A stretch of 64,000 bases of DNA from assembly GCA_030762935.1 (NCBI GenBank), contig CM060900.1, forward strand, positions 107,660,620-107,724,619, read 5' to 3'. The translations under genes and the position numbers were made by a program. The stretch comes from Hymenopus coronatus. Lineage: Eukaryota; Arthropoda; Insecta; Mantodea; Hymenopodidae. The notes under the pieces were generated by a model. It did no database searches. It saw nothing but the letters and a program-made list of their open reading frames with translations, and was not told where the DNA came from. This document shows, one piece after another, positions 45,420 through 57,574 of the stretch (positions are counted from its first letter, which is position 1; each line of letters opens with the position of its first letter).

Positions 45420-46900
45420 AAGTTTGAGTGGTAATGTTATCCTTCAGCAGCTCGGTTGTACTTCGGGGGAGGTGTGGTTTTTTCCGATTTCTGGTAACGT
45501 ACCCTTTGAAATTTCTTAGGAAATTCCGTGCCTCCGCCACTTATCATGCTCATTCGGATGTCCCTTCATTATAGCTTTAGCTCTGCACCTTAATTTCCAT
45601 TGCAAAAGACTTTTACGGAGTATAGTGGTGCCAATTTTCCCCACTTCTCTTTACAAGCTTCCCATAACCATTTATAGTAAGTGGGCGGCTGTTCCCCAAA
45701 GCTCTTTTCAGAAGTGCATAAGCACAAAAATTCATACGTGATGTATCAGGGGACTTCACTGGAATGTTGCTGAAAAAATATCAGGTATTCTTGATTCTTG
45801 CTCTATTGTCTCTTGAATTTTGAGGCTTGAACAAGATGCGTGACTAGAAGCTTTATCCTGTTGCACTCAGGCCTTATTTGTGTCGGCTTCATACAGAGTC
45901 AGGGGTATGATTGCGGTAAATTGGGGTCACAATTTTCTGCTGATAGTACTGGGTGTTGATTTTTACATTTTTAGCAACTCGGCGGATTGCCAATTTGCCA
46001 TGGTAAGAGTATCCGGCGATAATCATAAATCATTTGGAAAAAATGTACTTACATTCAGAGTACCATTTTTGAAAATGTGTCTCTGCCTTAGGGCGATAGT
46101 AAATTGAGCGCGGTTTGTTGCAGTCACTTTGATAGATGTATGCCTCCTCCAATGTCACAACAAACTTCCATATTTTGCCCACCAGGTGTCCGTCATACAA
46201 TTTCCTAGGTGTGTGCGACGCTCTCAAATATGAAGAGGCAGCAATTTGTGAACTCTGCCTTTCTGCGACGCTTTTCCAAATTCAGATCCTTGTTGACTAC
46301 TGTGTTAACAGCTTTTAACGATGTTCTTAACTTGCATGCAATGGCTCTTTGTGTGACTGGGTTATTACCTGGGACAAAGGTTTTTACTTTCTTCACCATG
46401 ACTGGAGTATGGCTAGTTCCAGGTCGCGGGTTTGCCTGTTTCTTTCCTTCTGGAATTAACCTCATATGATATTTTCCTTTCTTGTTGAGCAAGAACTTAC
46501 CTCTTTCTTAGAAACAATGACATTTCGTATCTTGCACATCTCAATAATAGCGGAATAGCTGTAGTTTGCATCGAAAAGGACGACAATGTAGCCTTTTCAA
46601 AATGGTTCAACTTGCTTCGACATTGTTGCAGCTGTCACATACTTACTCTAGGCAGGCAAAGTTGTATATGATGTAAGCTTACCGTTCAAGGCGTTGACCT
46701 TGGCTCGCAAACAGTAGTACCACAACATATTTGAAAATTCGTTTCCAGACATCGGCACCTGTTTTGCGTAGTATCTTGCCAATCCAGCAGCTAGAATTAT
46801 GCCAGGAAAAAATATTATGCGCCGCATTTTATGCACCAGACTGTACATGTGCGATGTCCTTTCGGCGCGACGTAGCAAAACGGTCGTCGGAATGGTAACT
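45420..46900 (-). pseudogene. Tc1/mariner-like transposase relic
   Basis: Minus strand. 46205-46492 (95 codons) holds a helix-turn-helix-like region with GNNPVTQRAIACKLRTSLKA; 46030-46227 holds KFVVTLEEAYIYQSDC with the first acidic catalytic position; about 45854-45877 encodes VQQDKASSH, carrying the second aspartate; downstream ALLKRALGN and NGYGKLVKRSGENWHHY continue the C-terminus. Frames change several times and stops intervene. Upstream (46510-46630) MSKQVEPF and YSAIIEMCKIRNVIV precede it. The same family is present at 27846-31040 in the other orientation. Confidence 0.8.
46648..46878 (-). pseudogene. 76-codon frame upstream of the transposase relic
   Basis: Open frame with a hydrophobic segment (IIFFPGIILAAGLARYY) that could be a single membrane span, followed by KQVPMSGNEFSNMLWYYCLR. 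The last third (WYYCLxAKVNAL) is also readable in the relic at 27.88-27.95 kb. It could be part of the element or a captured or host exon. Not recognised. Confidence 0.35.
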
Positions 46901-47089
46901 CTAGACCCCTTTTGTTCGTCTTTCAGTCAACAAAAGTTATATTTCTGAGGTGAATTTAGTACATACGTGTTGCAATTACTTTGAGTTTATGTTGAAATGC
47001 TGCCTCTAAATAAGCACGCGCTATAGCAGTGGATTTTCATCTACGATCCGTAAGTGATTATATCATCTTGTAGAGACGTTAAAAGACGA

Positions 47090-47700
47090 AGTGTAACAAA
47101 ATTCCCAGACGGGCGTCCTGCAAACAAAGTAACCAGAGTAACAGGTTGGAACTTCACATTGTACTGAAATGAGTGTAGGCGAAGTTGGAGCTGGATTAGC
47201 ACATTCTCCACAAAACTCTCTTAATGACTTTCACAGGAAACCGCAATCTCCAAAACCTCAACGTGGCGAGCTACTAAACCCTTGAAATTGAAACCATACA
47301 ATAACAGTTGTCCACGAACTGCTTAACCGTTACAAGAGTGTCTGCTACGTCTATGGAAATGGAACTTCAGAAACATTAATGACGAGATAATTGACTCAAA
47401 CTTAATAATCCTCTCTGACGAATCAAAGTTGTATTTACACTCCTGTCTTTCGACTCAAAATAGTCGGTATTGGAATTCAGAGAACCCCAATTACATGACA
47501 GGAAAATCGGTATATGCTGCGCCGTAAATGCTTAAAGCATAAGAGGGACAACGGACAATATAAATGCACAACGTTACGTCATTTTTAAACAGCTGGCTAA
47601 CATTGAATGTGTGTGAATATTTCCAGCCAGATTCTACATTCACACATAAAGATGGAGAATTATTCTATGTCATTTAGGAAGTGTTTCAATATATCTGAAA
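47090..47700 (+). pseudogene. second mariner/Tc1-like transposase relic
   Basis: Readable pieces: LSDESKLYLHSCLSTQNSRY followed by WNSENPNYMTG, which fits the mariner-type pattern DE-x-FHLSGYVN-QN-RYW-x-NP and so includes the first catalytic acidic residue, and later FQPDSTFTHKDGE where the second (Q-x-D) is expected. Frames are broken and the C-terminal domain is not visible. Plus orientation, next to but distinct from the minus-strand relic. Confidence 0.6.
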
Positions 47701-48100
47701 AGGCTTAAAAATATAAAACGAATAGGCCAATCTTATATGCTGGAAGAACTGTAAGAGAATATCGTCAGAAAATTAGCTCTGCTGGAGGTGAAATGAAATG
47801 CGCAAACAATTTAAAAGGTTGCCAGAAATATTTGTATGCAGAACACCACCTCCGGTTCTTGCTATAGGGCAAGGGTTTGCTTTTGTCAACGTCAGTTCAT
47901 GCCCAAGGTCAAAGACAATCTCTATGACACCTTCTAAGTTCCATTTGGTCGATCGCAAAGTCAGTGTGTGTTTGTTTCACTGTGGTGATGTATGTAATAT
48001 ATGAAATTTATTGTTGTGAAATTAATGACATTGTTATGTGTTTCAAGCTAATGATTTTGTCGTTCTGATCTTAGGTTGGATCTGTGTAGAATGCTATGCA

Positions 48101-48122
48101 TTTTTTTTTTTTTTTTTTTTTG
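48101..48122. repeat. poly(T) tract
   Basis: Uninterrupted T run of about 22. Confidence 0.95.
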
Positions 48123-48495
48123 TGAACAAGTGTTCTGGCTTTGCTATACGGTTTATGGTTGAATTTCAATGGCATTAAAGTAATGATGATATATACAAGT
48201 AATCATATTAACATTTTGAGAGAAATCCTTTTGAATAAGGTCTTGATCTTTTTTGCTCTTCTATTAGTGTATTTTGCTATCTTGATATCTCCGTACCAGG
48301 AAGACAGGCTCTTCGGAATCTTTAGTTGTTGGGTCAAAAATTCCAAGTTCTAAAGATGCTGTAAGCTCATTAATATAATTATGTAGCCGGGTTTTCAAAG
48401 ATGATGGGATATATTGATGGTGTAAGTTCATTAAGGTAATTGGCTTTGTTTTTGCTTTCTTTAGAAAGTAGTAGTAATGAGTATAGGTTATGATG
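48123..48495. other. no recognised feature
   Basis: AT-rich; a 70-codon frame at 48141-48353 has no motif. Confidence 0.45.
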
Positions 48496-48498
48496 GCA

Positions 48499-48571
48499 TT
48501 TAATGATGATAATAATGATAATAATAATAATAGTAATCATAATAATAACAGTAATAATAACAGTAATAATA

Positions 48572-48606
<35 letters not shown>
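48499..48606. repeat. (AAT)n-type microsatellite
   Basis: AATAAT with AGT, CAG and GAT variants, about 108 bp; the poly-Asn frame across it is an artefact. Confidence 0.95.
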
Positions 48607-48608
<2 letters not shown>

Positions 48609-49185
48609 TATGAAAACTTCATGCAATGTTGTGATCCTAAAATCTAAAAGCAATTGTCATTTTCGTGACGTCCCAATTACATTTTTAGATATGCGAGATG
48701 CTGGAATAAGTTTAAAGCCTTTATTATAATACGGAGATGCGGCAGAAATAAAACCGCTTAACATGTAATTGAGATTCAGTCTTACGAAATAAGCGAAAAT
48801 ATTAAAATGTCGTGGGTTTAAGGAACAAATTTCGAAAAGACAAAAGAATGAAAGATGGCAATGTTTAAAATAATAGGCAACTTCAAATCTAATTTACATA
48901 TAATGCAACGGAATAGGTAAAATAATAAATGAAAAACAAATATAATATAGGCATTATGAATTCCAGTGCTAACTAACACTGAAATGAAAGAAATAGGGCG
49001 TCATTGCTTCAAAGCTGAGAGGACAAAATTTTAAACAATGGTGTAATGGTAACACCTAGGTTAATTCTAAAATATTAATGGTAAGTGTAACGTAACACAA
49101 GCAAAATAATTTTTAATTGTTAATTAAGGATGAACCAAAAAGCAATGAGCTAAATGTACTACGTATATACTCGTATGCACGTTAC
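48607..49185. other. no recognised feature
   Basis: AT-rich; no frame or repeat identified. Confidence 0.5.
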
Positions 49186-49189
49186 AACC

Positions 49190-49390
49190 TACCTGATTGC
49201 CTGCCTCGCTGGCCTTCTTAACCCAAGGTCGCGGGTTCAAATTCTGCCCAGACAGACGGATTTTAAGTGCGCTTAAAACAATAGCCCCATGTCGGTAAAT
49301 TCACTGGCAGGTGAAATAACTCCTGCGGTACGACATTCCGCCACACCGGGCTCTGATATAATTCTGGCAATTAACAGCACCGTTAACAAA
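49190..49390 (+). repeat. tRNA-derived SINE (family SINE-6)
   Basis: GCCTGCCTCGCTGGCC then GGTCGCGGGTTCAAATTCTG gives a B box (GGTTCAAATTC); the body has CATGTCGGTAAATTCACTGG. The A box is degenerate. Confidence 0.6.
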
Positions 49391-49904
49391 CAAAACCTAC
49401 CTAATAACAATTCTGAATCGAATGCTTGAAACAATTTGTGTAAGATGGGCGATATTATGAACTTCCGTATCAATTAACAATATACTAAAATATAAAATGC
49501 TGGGATAAGCTGATCGTGTTACATATATCATCAAAACATTCAATAACGAACCTCAACAATCCACTAACACGAACTGGGTCTAATCATCTCGATCATGGGA
49601 TGTATGATCGAGAAGAGGCTGGCATCGCCAGAGATCAATTATACTTATCATTTGTAGTATTTAATATAGCTTGTTTTGTAGCAAAAGGTACAGAAAATTT
49701 AAGTGTCTTATAAAATGAATAGCATAAACAGTATAAAATTATTTTGCCCACACAATCCGTTCTCCGTTGAAGTTAGCGAGTCCCGTACAGTGGAGATGCC
49801 AAAAGGTTTGCCTAAGCAGAACTACAAAGGGGACCCCCAAAGAAAGGAGGCCGCTAAACGAAAGATCAGTGCATCAATACGATCGCATTAACTGCTATTG
49901 CTGC

Positions 49905-50010
49905 TCCCAGAGCTCATTTAGAGCATTTCCTTCCTGTATGAGATGTTTCGAGTTCGGTTCCGGCTGGGCTCCAGAGAGTTGTCTTTAAATAAAGACGTTT
50001 CACGGTAAGC
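49905..50010 (+). repeat. tRNA-like SINE head (family SINE-8)
   Basis: AGCTCATTTAGAGCATTTCC (A-box-like) and CGAGTTCGGTTCCGGCTGGG (B-box-like) are spaced as in a tRNA; tail region has AAATAAAGACG. Confidence 0.55.
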
Positions 50011-50264
50011 CCAGGGTCTGCTCTAAGTGTGTTTATAGGTGTATGTCTGTTATCGGTTATTGAATTACCAATTCGTGTCTAAAATAATGCAGGATTGGCA
50101 ATTGGGGAAACTGAACTCACGTCATATAATTCCATTACAATCACAACCAATATAAGTAAATGGCAGCAATTGATGGCCCTTAGTTACCGTGATTAATACA
50201 CCTTAAAGCATTTGTTTGTTTGATTTGATGTATTTCCTCTACTACGTGCCAATAGTTAGTTCAG

Positions 50265-50985
50265 TAAGCATTGTATTCTACCCAAAAATGCCATACCGAG
50301 ATTTCACAAGAAATAGTGTTTTGACGCTCCCTGAAACCTATAAAAGCATTTTTGGAACAAATGTCCTTGTAACTCAAAAATGAAAAGTCGGTTAAATGCC
50401 ATGCTACTATACTTTACATTGAACATTTTTAAATTGTGTACTTTCTCAAAGTTGCTGCAACGGTTTTTGATTTAAAGCTTCGGGTATTTTCATGAAATCT
50501 ATGTTTTGAATTTTTTGGGAATAGCGTTTGAAGTGCTCTTTGCTCTGAGTGACTTTTGTAAATATTAAAAGCTGTAGAGATGGAGAAATCTTGCTACACA
50601 AAAATGTAGATTTCGTGATAGAACACAATTTATGACGAATAAAATATATTGATGTATCGTTTGTTATTCGTTTAAATTTTCAAATATATTTCTTGAGAGT
50701 AACATCTCTGTTTGTTGCTGTTGCTCTTGGGCATGCGAAAAGAATGGAATTTTTAAGGCATTACAAAATGATCCACTGTTAAAATATTTCGCAGTCGCTT
50801 AAAGTCATCTTTGTTCACCTAATCTCCTTTTAGGTAGAAGGAAATATTCAATAAGACAATTTCAGCAAAGGCTTAATGTGATTAGCATGAAGTGGATACA
50901 AGAATAGGTCTTCGTATTAATAGTTTCTGAAAAAATGTTTAGAGAAAGTCGTGTGAATACAACACTATAATTTTACTACATTTAT
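50265..50985 (-). repeat. repeat family A, copy 12
   Basis: GTATTCTACCCAAAAATG, GAGATTTCACAAGAAATAG, AACTCAAAAATGAAAAGTC, GGGAATAGCGTTTGAAG, GTAGATTTCGTGATAGAAC, TTTAGAGAAAGTCGTGTGAA. More diverged than the others, with an internal deletion near 50400. Confidence 0.85.
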
Positions 50986-52735
50986 TTATCATAAAATATG
51001 TGTTAGAATTAGTTTGTTTCATAAGTGCATTATAGTAACCATGTGTAAATACCGGCCTTGATTAATGCATTGTTGTACGCGACTCTCAAGATAACATTCC
51101 GCGCGGCATTAGTGTCGCCGCAGTTATGTATTTGCACAACACGTTATACCTGGAATTGTACATCACTTCTTAAATTATTTCTGTACACAAAAAATCGTGC
51201 GCAGAAAATAGAGGTTGCTTCGAAAAACGTTCAAAACATAGTCATGGAGCCTCAGCTGCAGATTGGAGCTATATCCGTTTATTCATTATTAATTACGCTT
51301 CTTGCATGATCTGGCTCGAACTGAAAGTGGACGACTACGCGACGCTTATCAGTACGAAAACACTAACAAGACGTACAGGATATTTTCGAATCGATGTCCA
51401 GCTTTTGGAGTTACACGTCGTAATGCTGGCCTGTAATACTGGTTGCATCTTACAGGGATTAAAATATAATGTACTCACTAACAAGGTGTGCCTCTTTAGG
51501 TGCAGTGGTATGCTTTCATCAAAATAGGTTGTGATGATTCGCTAAAGGACTAATAAAAATTATTACATTGAATTCAATTCAGCTGAAACATGCTTTTTAG
51601 TCAAGCGAATAATAATTATGCATTTGTCTTTGATCCTTCCGTTTGCGTTTGAGGTTTAAGTTATTAAGCAAAGGAATGCCACCGTGGGTATATAGTGGTG
51701 AAGACGCCGCTGTGTACCCGCCAAAGCATCTCTGGAACCATCCCGCAGAAATCCGCCACTCGTTTGCACAGCACAGCTGCGAATATATTAATTAAAGCGC
51801 GAACCTAACGGATAATCTTCAGACTTCTAATTCATAACAAGGGCTGTATTACCTTTAATAAAATTATTAAGATTATTAATAAGAATATTAATAATAGTTT
51901 AATATTTATTAACAATATTATTAATAATAATATTATTAATCACAGCTTGGTTTTGAGTACCAACACGCACACATTTACGAACACACAGAGCAGCCAAAGG
52001 TATAAAGACAGGATAGCGGGGAGAGATTTGTAGCGCTAACATGCTTGATGCAAAAAGTTCAGGACAATTATGCGCAGAGCTATGAAGAGTTAATGAGCGT
52101 AAATCAACCAAACTGACTCAGAATTCATTGCAATGGATTACAAGATACATCTTTACTGCATCGAAACAAAAGGCTCTTTTCCTGTCACTCAAAATAATGT
52201 TTGAATAATCCACAAGTTTGTTCAGTGTCAAATGCCTATCGACATTTTTTTAATATGCGTTCTCTCTGTGTCCATTGGTTTATTTAGTAGCTGTAGGTCT
52301 GCATAGCCGCACTCGCTAACGTGCCTAGCTTTGGTGCTTCGTGGCGCAGGGGATCGCGTGTCCTCGAGTGTTTGTAAATGTATATATGTCCGTGTATCTG
52401 TATGTAAAAATAGAAAACAAATAGGAAAACAACAGGAACCTAGGGAACTGAATGAGGCCACGCATAGTGCAACACGTTTCGAAACGGGCTATAGAGACCA
52501 GGCCTACTCCATCAAGTCATAATTATACTCTGTGTGAACCTAACCTCAATCAGGCTATTTCGTTACCCCGGACCGAGCTCTATTCGTTATATTGTCCTTA
52601 TTAATAATATCATTAATATTAATATTATTATGCATATTATTGTTATTATGCATGTTATTATTTGTTTTACAGTTAACCCCAATAAGTATTTATATAAAAA
52701 TACTGCAGCTAAAATAAAAATTGAAAATAATGCAT
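50986..52735. other. unassigned; AT-triplet repeats near 51855-51945 and 52595-52660
   Basis: Two ATTATTA-type tracts and several 60-80-codon frames (51058-51309, 51306-51527, 52228-52461) without motifs. Nothing could be assigned. Confidence 0.45.
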
Positions 52736-53588
52736 GAGAAAAAGTAGAGTAATAAAAGGCCTTCTTCAGGGTCACAGCATATCACATACATAATTTAAGA
52801 TACTGATACATAAACCATTATCAAATTGAAAGAAAAAATATTCAGGAATGGGAGTGTCGATTGGAGATGGGCCAGCAGACAAAATACACACACTGTTATT
52901 TGCGGATGACCACATGACAATTGCGCAAGTGAAATTTATGCTTAGAAAGTTACTAGCAGAATGTGATAAATGACATCTGAAATACATTTAGAAGAAAAAA
53001 GAACTGTTTTTATGGAATGTGGGTCAGAAACCAAAGATTTAGTTTTGTAAGAACAGAAAGGTTGCATTAAAGGATGTGAAGAATTTGAGTGTTTGGGGGT
53101 AAAATAGATAAAGAAAATAGACAGGAAAATTACACTAAGAACAGAATCAAAGGTAAAATTATAACATCAAAAAGGATCCTGTGGAGCAGACATAAGTGAG
53201 AGAAATAAATTACCAAAATTTAACACAACATTTAAAGCTGTTGTAGCACATGGATCTAAACGTTAAAACGTGGAAATTTAACAAAAGTTTAGAATTAAAA
53301 CGTATGTTAATGGAAATGGACTTTTTAGAAAGTCAGTAAGATGTTCAAGGTGTTCAATAAGAAATAATGTTAAAAGTGAAAATATAATATTATGAACTCA
53401 ATATTATTTTATGTAACTTATAAGCAGGAGTTGGTACGCACATGTCAGAAGAATGAATGAGGATAGTTTCCCGATAAAGCCGGTGAAATGGAGTCCTCCG
53501 GGAAAAAGAGGAAAAGAGAGACCTCGGAACTCATGGATGTGGGAAATAAGAACTGGAATTTCAGCAGGTGCACTGGAGGATATGGAAT

Positions 53589-54838
53589 TAGAGGTGTAAC
53601 TAACAGTTATTTTCGCATAACTGTTATAACTGTTACGGTTACAGTACGATAACGGTTACATGTAACTGTTACCAGTAACGATTATGTTACTTGTTTAACA
53701 GTTATCACGTTAGCAGTTACATTACATATAACGTTTTTCAGTAACGATTAAGAGTTTTCTTTAATGGATATCACGTTAGAAGTTGGAACTGAGGCATATA
53801 CACGAGTACTTAAATTTCAATCCCAGCTAAGCAAAACAAATAAACATGACTGAAATTAATAATATAATAACTTAATATTCTCGTAGGTTGTTCGACAAAA
53901 CGAGGCAGAGATATTTTGAAATGAGATAATTCTGGAGAAGAGAGATTTTCGCCAAAATACCGTGATTGTCTTGCATCATTACACCAGAAAACAAACCTGC
54001 AGATAATCTCAGGTCATATAGCTATGTAACAAAGTTGTAACTAGTAGGCTACTTTCTCGCCAGATGGCACAATGTCTTCAGGATCCCTTGAAGAAGATAT
54101 TAATACTGCATAACGGGTTAAAAATATAGCTCCTGGTAAGCAATAATACACTATAGTGAATGATGTCACCCAGACTGGGTAACCGTTAAGGAGATAACTA
54201 GTTACTTTGTATTCGTTACGTTTGAAACCGTTACTGGGTAGTGTAGTAGTGTAAGGTGCCAGAGGTGATGCAACACTTCAGCCGTTGACTGGCTTTTTAT
54301 ACGTCAGACCCCAGGAGTATAGGATGACTTAAGAGTAATTGCAGTGGAATTGAAGGGGAGGGAGCCGTCGTGGAGGGTGCCTAATAGCTTCCAAGCAGGT
54401 CTTAATCTCGTCGTGGGGAGCACTAGGAGCCCACGCCTCAGGTCTCACCAACCACCATTGAGTCTACAGACGACTTCCAAAGCCATCCCGCCGCCGAGAG
54501 CAGAATTTTCAAAGCGTAGTCACCCCACGAGTCCTCGCCAACACTTACTACCCTGGAAGAGAGCGGCTTGATGAAATGAAGGGAGAGGTCGTTTGGGGGA
54601 ACGAAGAAACCTCCCCAGCATTCACCTAGTGACTCGGGAACATTCCCGAGAAAGAAAAAAAAAACATGGGTCGGAGAGATCGGCCAGGGGGGAACCGATC
54701 CCATGACCTCCCGAATGCCAGTCCCAGATGAAACATCTGAGCCACTTGGCTCGGCTACTGAGTAACTAGTTACTGTATGTCTCTACTTCTGTAACCGTGA
54801 CATTGTAATCATTACATGATTTCCGGCCCATCCCTCCA
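53589..54838. mobile_element. 1.25-kb hAT-like MITE inside the LINE relic
   Basis: Flanked by ATATGGAAT on both sides (53580-53588 and 54839-54847); dropping the insert and one copy restores the LINE reading. Ends TAGAGGTG and, complemented, TGGAGGGATG are short imperfect inverted repeats resembling hAT ends. Subterminal zones are dense in GTTAC/GTTAT motifs (53600-53760, 54180-54240, 54755-54805). No transposase; a SINE occupies 54340-54755. Confidence 0.85.
54340..54755 (-). repeat. tRNA-derived SINE (family SINE-3) inside the MITE
   Basis: Minus strand: AAGTGGCTCAGATGTTTCAT (A-box region), CATTCGGGAGGTCATGGGAT and CGGTTCCCCCC (B-box region), then a GC-rich body. Exact ends and TSD were not resolved. 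Confidence 0.78.
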
Positions 54839-54918
54839 ATATGGAATAAATGGATAGAGACAGGTTCAAAAAAATATTCTTTAGGCACAGAGAGATGTGA
54901 AAAAACTAAGTTAAAACA

Positions 54919-54969
<51 letters not shown>
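54919..54969. repeat. (ATT)n microsatellite, LINE 3' tail
   Basis: TATTATTATT repeat of about 50 bp directly downstream of the LINE stop codon. Confidence 0.93.
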
Positions 54970-54971
<2 letters not shown>

Positions 54972-55600
54972 GTACGTATTATGCAATATGAAATTAGTGT
55001 ATAATCAGTACAGTGTATTGGATAATCGGAGCAACAAAAAAAGCTATATATTAGTACATCAAATTCTCTTGCCTTGTCCACGGAGCCAGTGAAAGCAATG
55101 CTGAAACGGAAGCAAGTAGTGTTACTAGATGTAATGTAATGATACTATAATAGAGGTGTTTTACCATCCTCATATTGTCAAGAGGTTGCTTATTCGAATA
55201 AAGTGGACGGCGAATTGTGAACAGCTGTGTGCAGATGCAAACAAGCACTGCGTCGATGACGTCTCGCTTCGTATCTGCATTGTTCTTTTGCACATGTCAC
55301 GCGGCAGATTCTCTTCCACTCTTATGCGGGGAAAATGAAGATAAAAAATGGCTTATTTGAGTTAAAAGCAATTGAAATCAAATTTAATCATGTCTTGATT
55401 AAAGCAATGTTGTCAAAATACTGGATATTAATAATTAAATAACTGTTATACGACCAAACATTTAAGGTATTTTAGTTCAAAGTAGTTCAAAACTAAGAAT
55501 CGCACTGCTCCGATTGAGGGGTAGCTAGCTACGTTATGCCACAGTACGCCTTCATGCCTGGTGGGTACGCTTTAAGACTGGATAGAAAGCGTATCCTTTA
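54970..55600. other. no recognised feature
   Basis: AT-rich; 80-codon minus frame (55051-55293) unassigned. Confidence 0.45.
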
Positions 55601-56014
55601 ATGTCAACACAGCTTCCTCCTGCCACACGCATTCCGGAAACATATGCTGATTGCTTCAGCCAGAATCAGCAGTTGCTACCACAGATCCGGTCGGTAAAGC
55701 CCTTGTGTGAATTTTGTTTACGATGCTCGTTTTTTGAAAAATACTGTGCCTTATTTTCGACTTTCAGCCAGGGACCGCCTGCAAGCGGTTATCTTCAATT
55801 CAGAATGGAGCAACACTGCCGATGCGCCAAGAGCGATACCTGCGACATGCGCGACACCGGCGATCAGACATGCACGACCCTCGCGACGCAATATGTGCGA
55901 CACGCGATACGATATTGCTATTCAAAATCAAATGTACAGATGAGACAACACAATTCATGTTTACATTGGTGCGCGATGCTCGGAGTGAATGCACACACGT
56001 TTTCGTTGTATTAA
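55601..56014 (+). other. unassigned 137-codon open frame over a CpG-rich tract
   Basis: Longest unexplained frame on the plus strand. The DNA from about 55820 to 55915 is a degenerate GCGACA/GCGAYR repeat, so the Cys/Arg/Asp-rich end of the frame probably comes from it. Overlapping frames of 78 and 139 codons in the other two plus frames argue against any being real. No motif or splice context. Confidence 0.3.
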
Positions 56015-56024
56015 TTTCCTTACT

Positions 56025-57110
56025 AGGTGTTGTAAGCAGTGGAAATATTATATTCTATCCTAAAATTCAATGTCAAGATTTCACCGAAAACATGCTTTCA
56101 GGCCCCCTGAACCCCTGGGTGCCTATGAATAGTATAACTCAAAAACGAAAGGTTGATTACATACTTAACTTGGCATTTTATTCCTCCATTTCCAAATCAT
56201 CCCCCGTAGTCTGGGGTAAGATGCTAGCCTCTGATTTCTAAGTTCGCGGGATGAAACCTGTCGGAGCACGACGGAAGTTTTAGGCCGTGGAAATTCTTAG
56301 CATTGTTTCCTTCGGAAGGGAAGTAAAACCGTTGGTCACGTGTCATAGGTATGCGGCACGTAAAAGAACCTCAAGCCTGGTAAAGAGACTTCTGAGCAAA
56401 ATTGAGCGTTCTTTTACACACAATGTAGAAAGAGACACTGAGAAACGCAGCAGTTAAAGAACGTCCAAAGATAAAACTCAATTTAATTTCCATCCCCCAG
56501 GGAAGCAACACGAAAATTTTCAAGGAAGTCCGTACCCCAAACTATCCTTTGCATACCAATTTTTTCGATTTTTTTTTCAAAAATGCTCATAAGGATTTTG
56601 ATTAAAAACCACATTTTGACGATATTTTTCTGACAAATGAAATATATTTCCTGAATTCTCTGGGAATAGCCTCTAAAGTCTTCTTTATTCAAGATGACCT
56701 TTAGTAAAGTGTTAGAGATAGGGAAGACCTTACTGTACAAAAGTGTAGGTCTAGTTAAGGTACACAATTTATATCTCACAACTTTTCGGATATACTCGTT
56801 CTTATTAATTTAAATTTTCTAACACGTTTACATTTCTCAAATGGAAAACCATTGGGTGTATTTTTTCTACTGTACATGCAAAGAGAACGGAATTTCAAAG
56901 CGACCAGATCTTTAAAAAATTGACGAACTCATAAACCTACTGCATATCCCTAATGCAATAACAACTCAAAGAAAATATCGAATAAAATCATGTCTACAAT
57001 TAATTTTCCTCTTCATAAACATGAAGTACGTAGAAGAATAAGTTTTTTTAAGAATGCTTCGTTGAAGACTATGTAGAGAAAGGCAAATGAATGTTGCACA
57101 TATGGTTTTT
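56025..57110 (-). repeat. repeat family A, copy 13 (split by SINE-6-like)
   Basis: 56025-56185 (CAATGTCAAGATTTCACC, AACTCAAAAACGAAAGG, ACTTAACTTGGCATTTT) and 56500-57110 (AGGGAAGCAACACGAAAATT, CCCCAAACTATCCTTTGC, GGGAATAGCCTCTAAAG, AGTGTAGGTCTAGTTAAGG, ATGTAGAGAAAGGCAAATGAA) are one copy. Confidence 0.9.
56190..56495 (+). repeat. tRNA-derived SINE (SINE-6-like) inside repeat A
   Basis: GGTAAGATGCTAGCCTCTGA and CTAAGTTCGCGGGATGAAAC form a tRNA-like head with a decayed B box. The body has TGCGGCACGTAAAAGAACC, a motif typical of arthropod tRNA SINEs. It disrupts the repeat A block ACTTGGTATTT...GATGCGACACG. Confidence 0.65.
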
Positions 57111-57114
57111 AAAG

Positions 57115-57560
57115 ATATTTCAAACCAATTCATACAACTGGGAGTAATTTAAGTATTCTTCCTAAAAATAATTTCGTGGAAGTTGATGACAACAAGAACA
57201 AAAACTCAGAAACACTCACCCACACATCAATTTGTGGATGCTGCAATGCTGCGCGGTATAGGATGGCTCCTATTCAATTTCGTTCCGGAGGATTTTGTCG
57301 CGTTCGTGAAACTCCATTACAGACTATAATCGTCACCGTTTCAACTCTCTCTCTCTCTCACTCCGCCCTGAACAGTAAAGGGACAGCAAAGAAGTCTCAG
57401 AAATCCTAAGGTGGTCCTCTTCCAGAGATACTGGCGGTTCTGAAATGGCCACTAAAGTGGATTTATGATGCAGAAGGCAACAGAGAGGGGAAAAAAAAGT
57501 AAAGGAGTAAATAATGACATGCAGCAGTTTACGTCCACAAATTTTATCCCTAAATTACGA
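57115..57560. other. unassigned, includes a 77-codon frame
   Basis: 57176-57409 (plus) encodes HTSICGCCNAARY and a Ser/Leu run from a CTCTCTCTCTCTCA tract. Not recognised. Confidence 0.4.
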
Positions 57561-57574
57561 CCAATATACTGGTT

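Larger units (their letters stand above)
52740..54918 (+). mobile_element. LINE reverse-transcriptase relic split by a MITE
   Basis: Plus-strand frames 52743-53588 and 54848-54910. RT motifs: VIKGLLQGHSISHT (the LxQGxxxSP region), GMGVSIGDG, the catalytic-site equivalent LLFADDHMTIAQ, then after frameshifts YAHVRRMNEDSF and SPPGKRGKERPRNSWMWE near 53436-53545. The reading breaks off at LEDME and resumes after the insertion as MDRDRFKKIFFRHRE, followed by a stop and an ATT-repeat tail. Motifs suit a RTE/I-like LINE. At least five lesions. Confidence 0.85.

Noticed and set aside
48490..48729. 79-codon Asn-rich frame
   Set aside because: Created by the AAT microsatellite.
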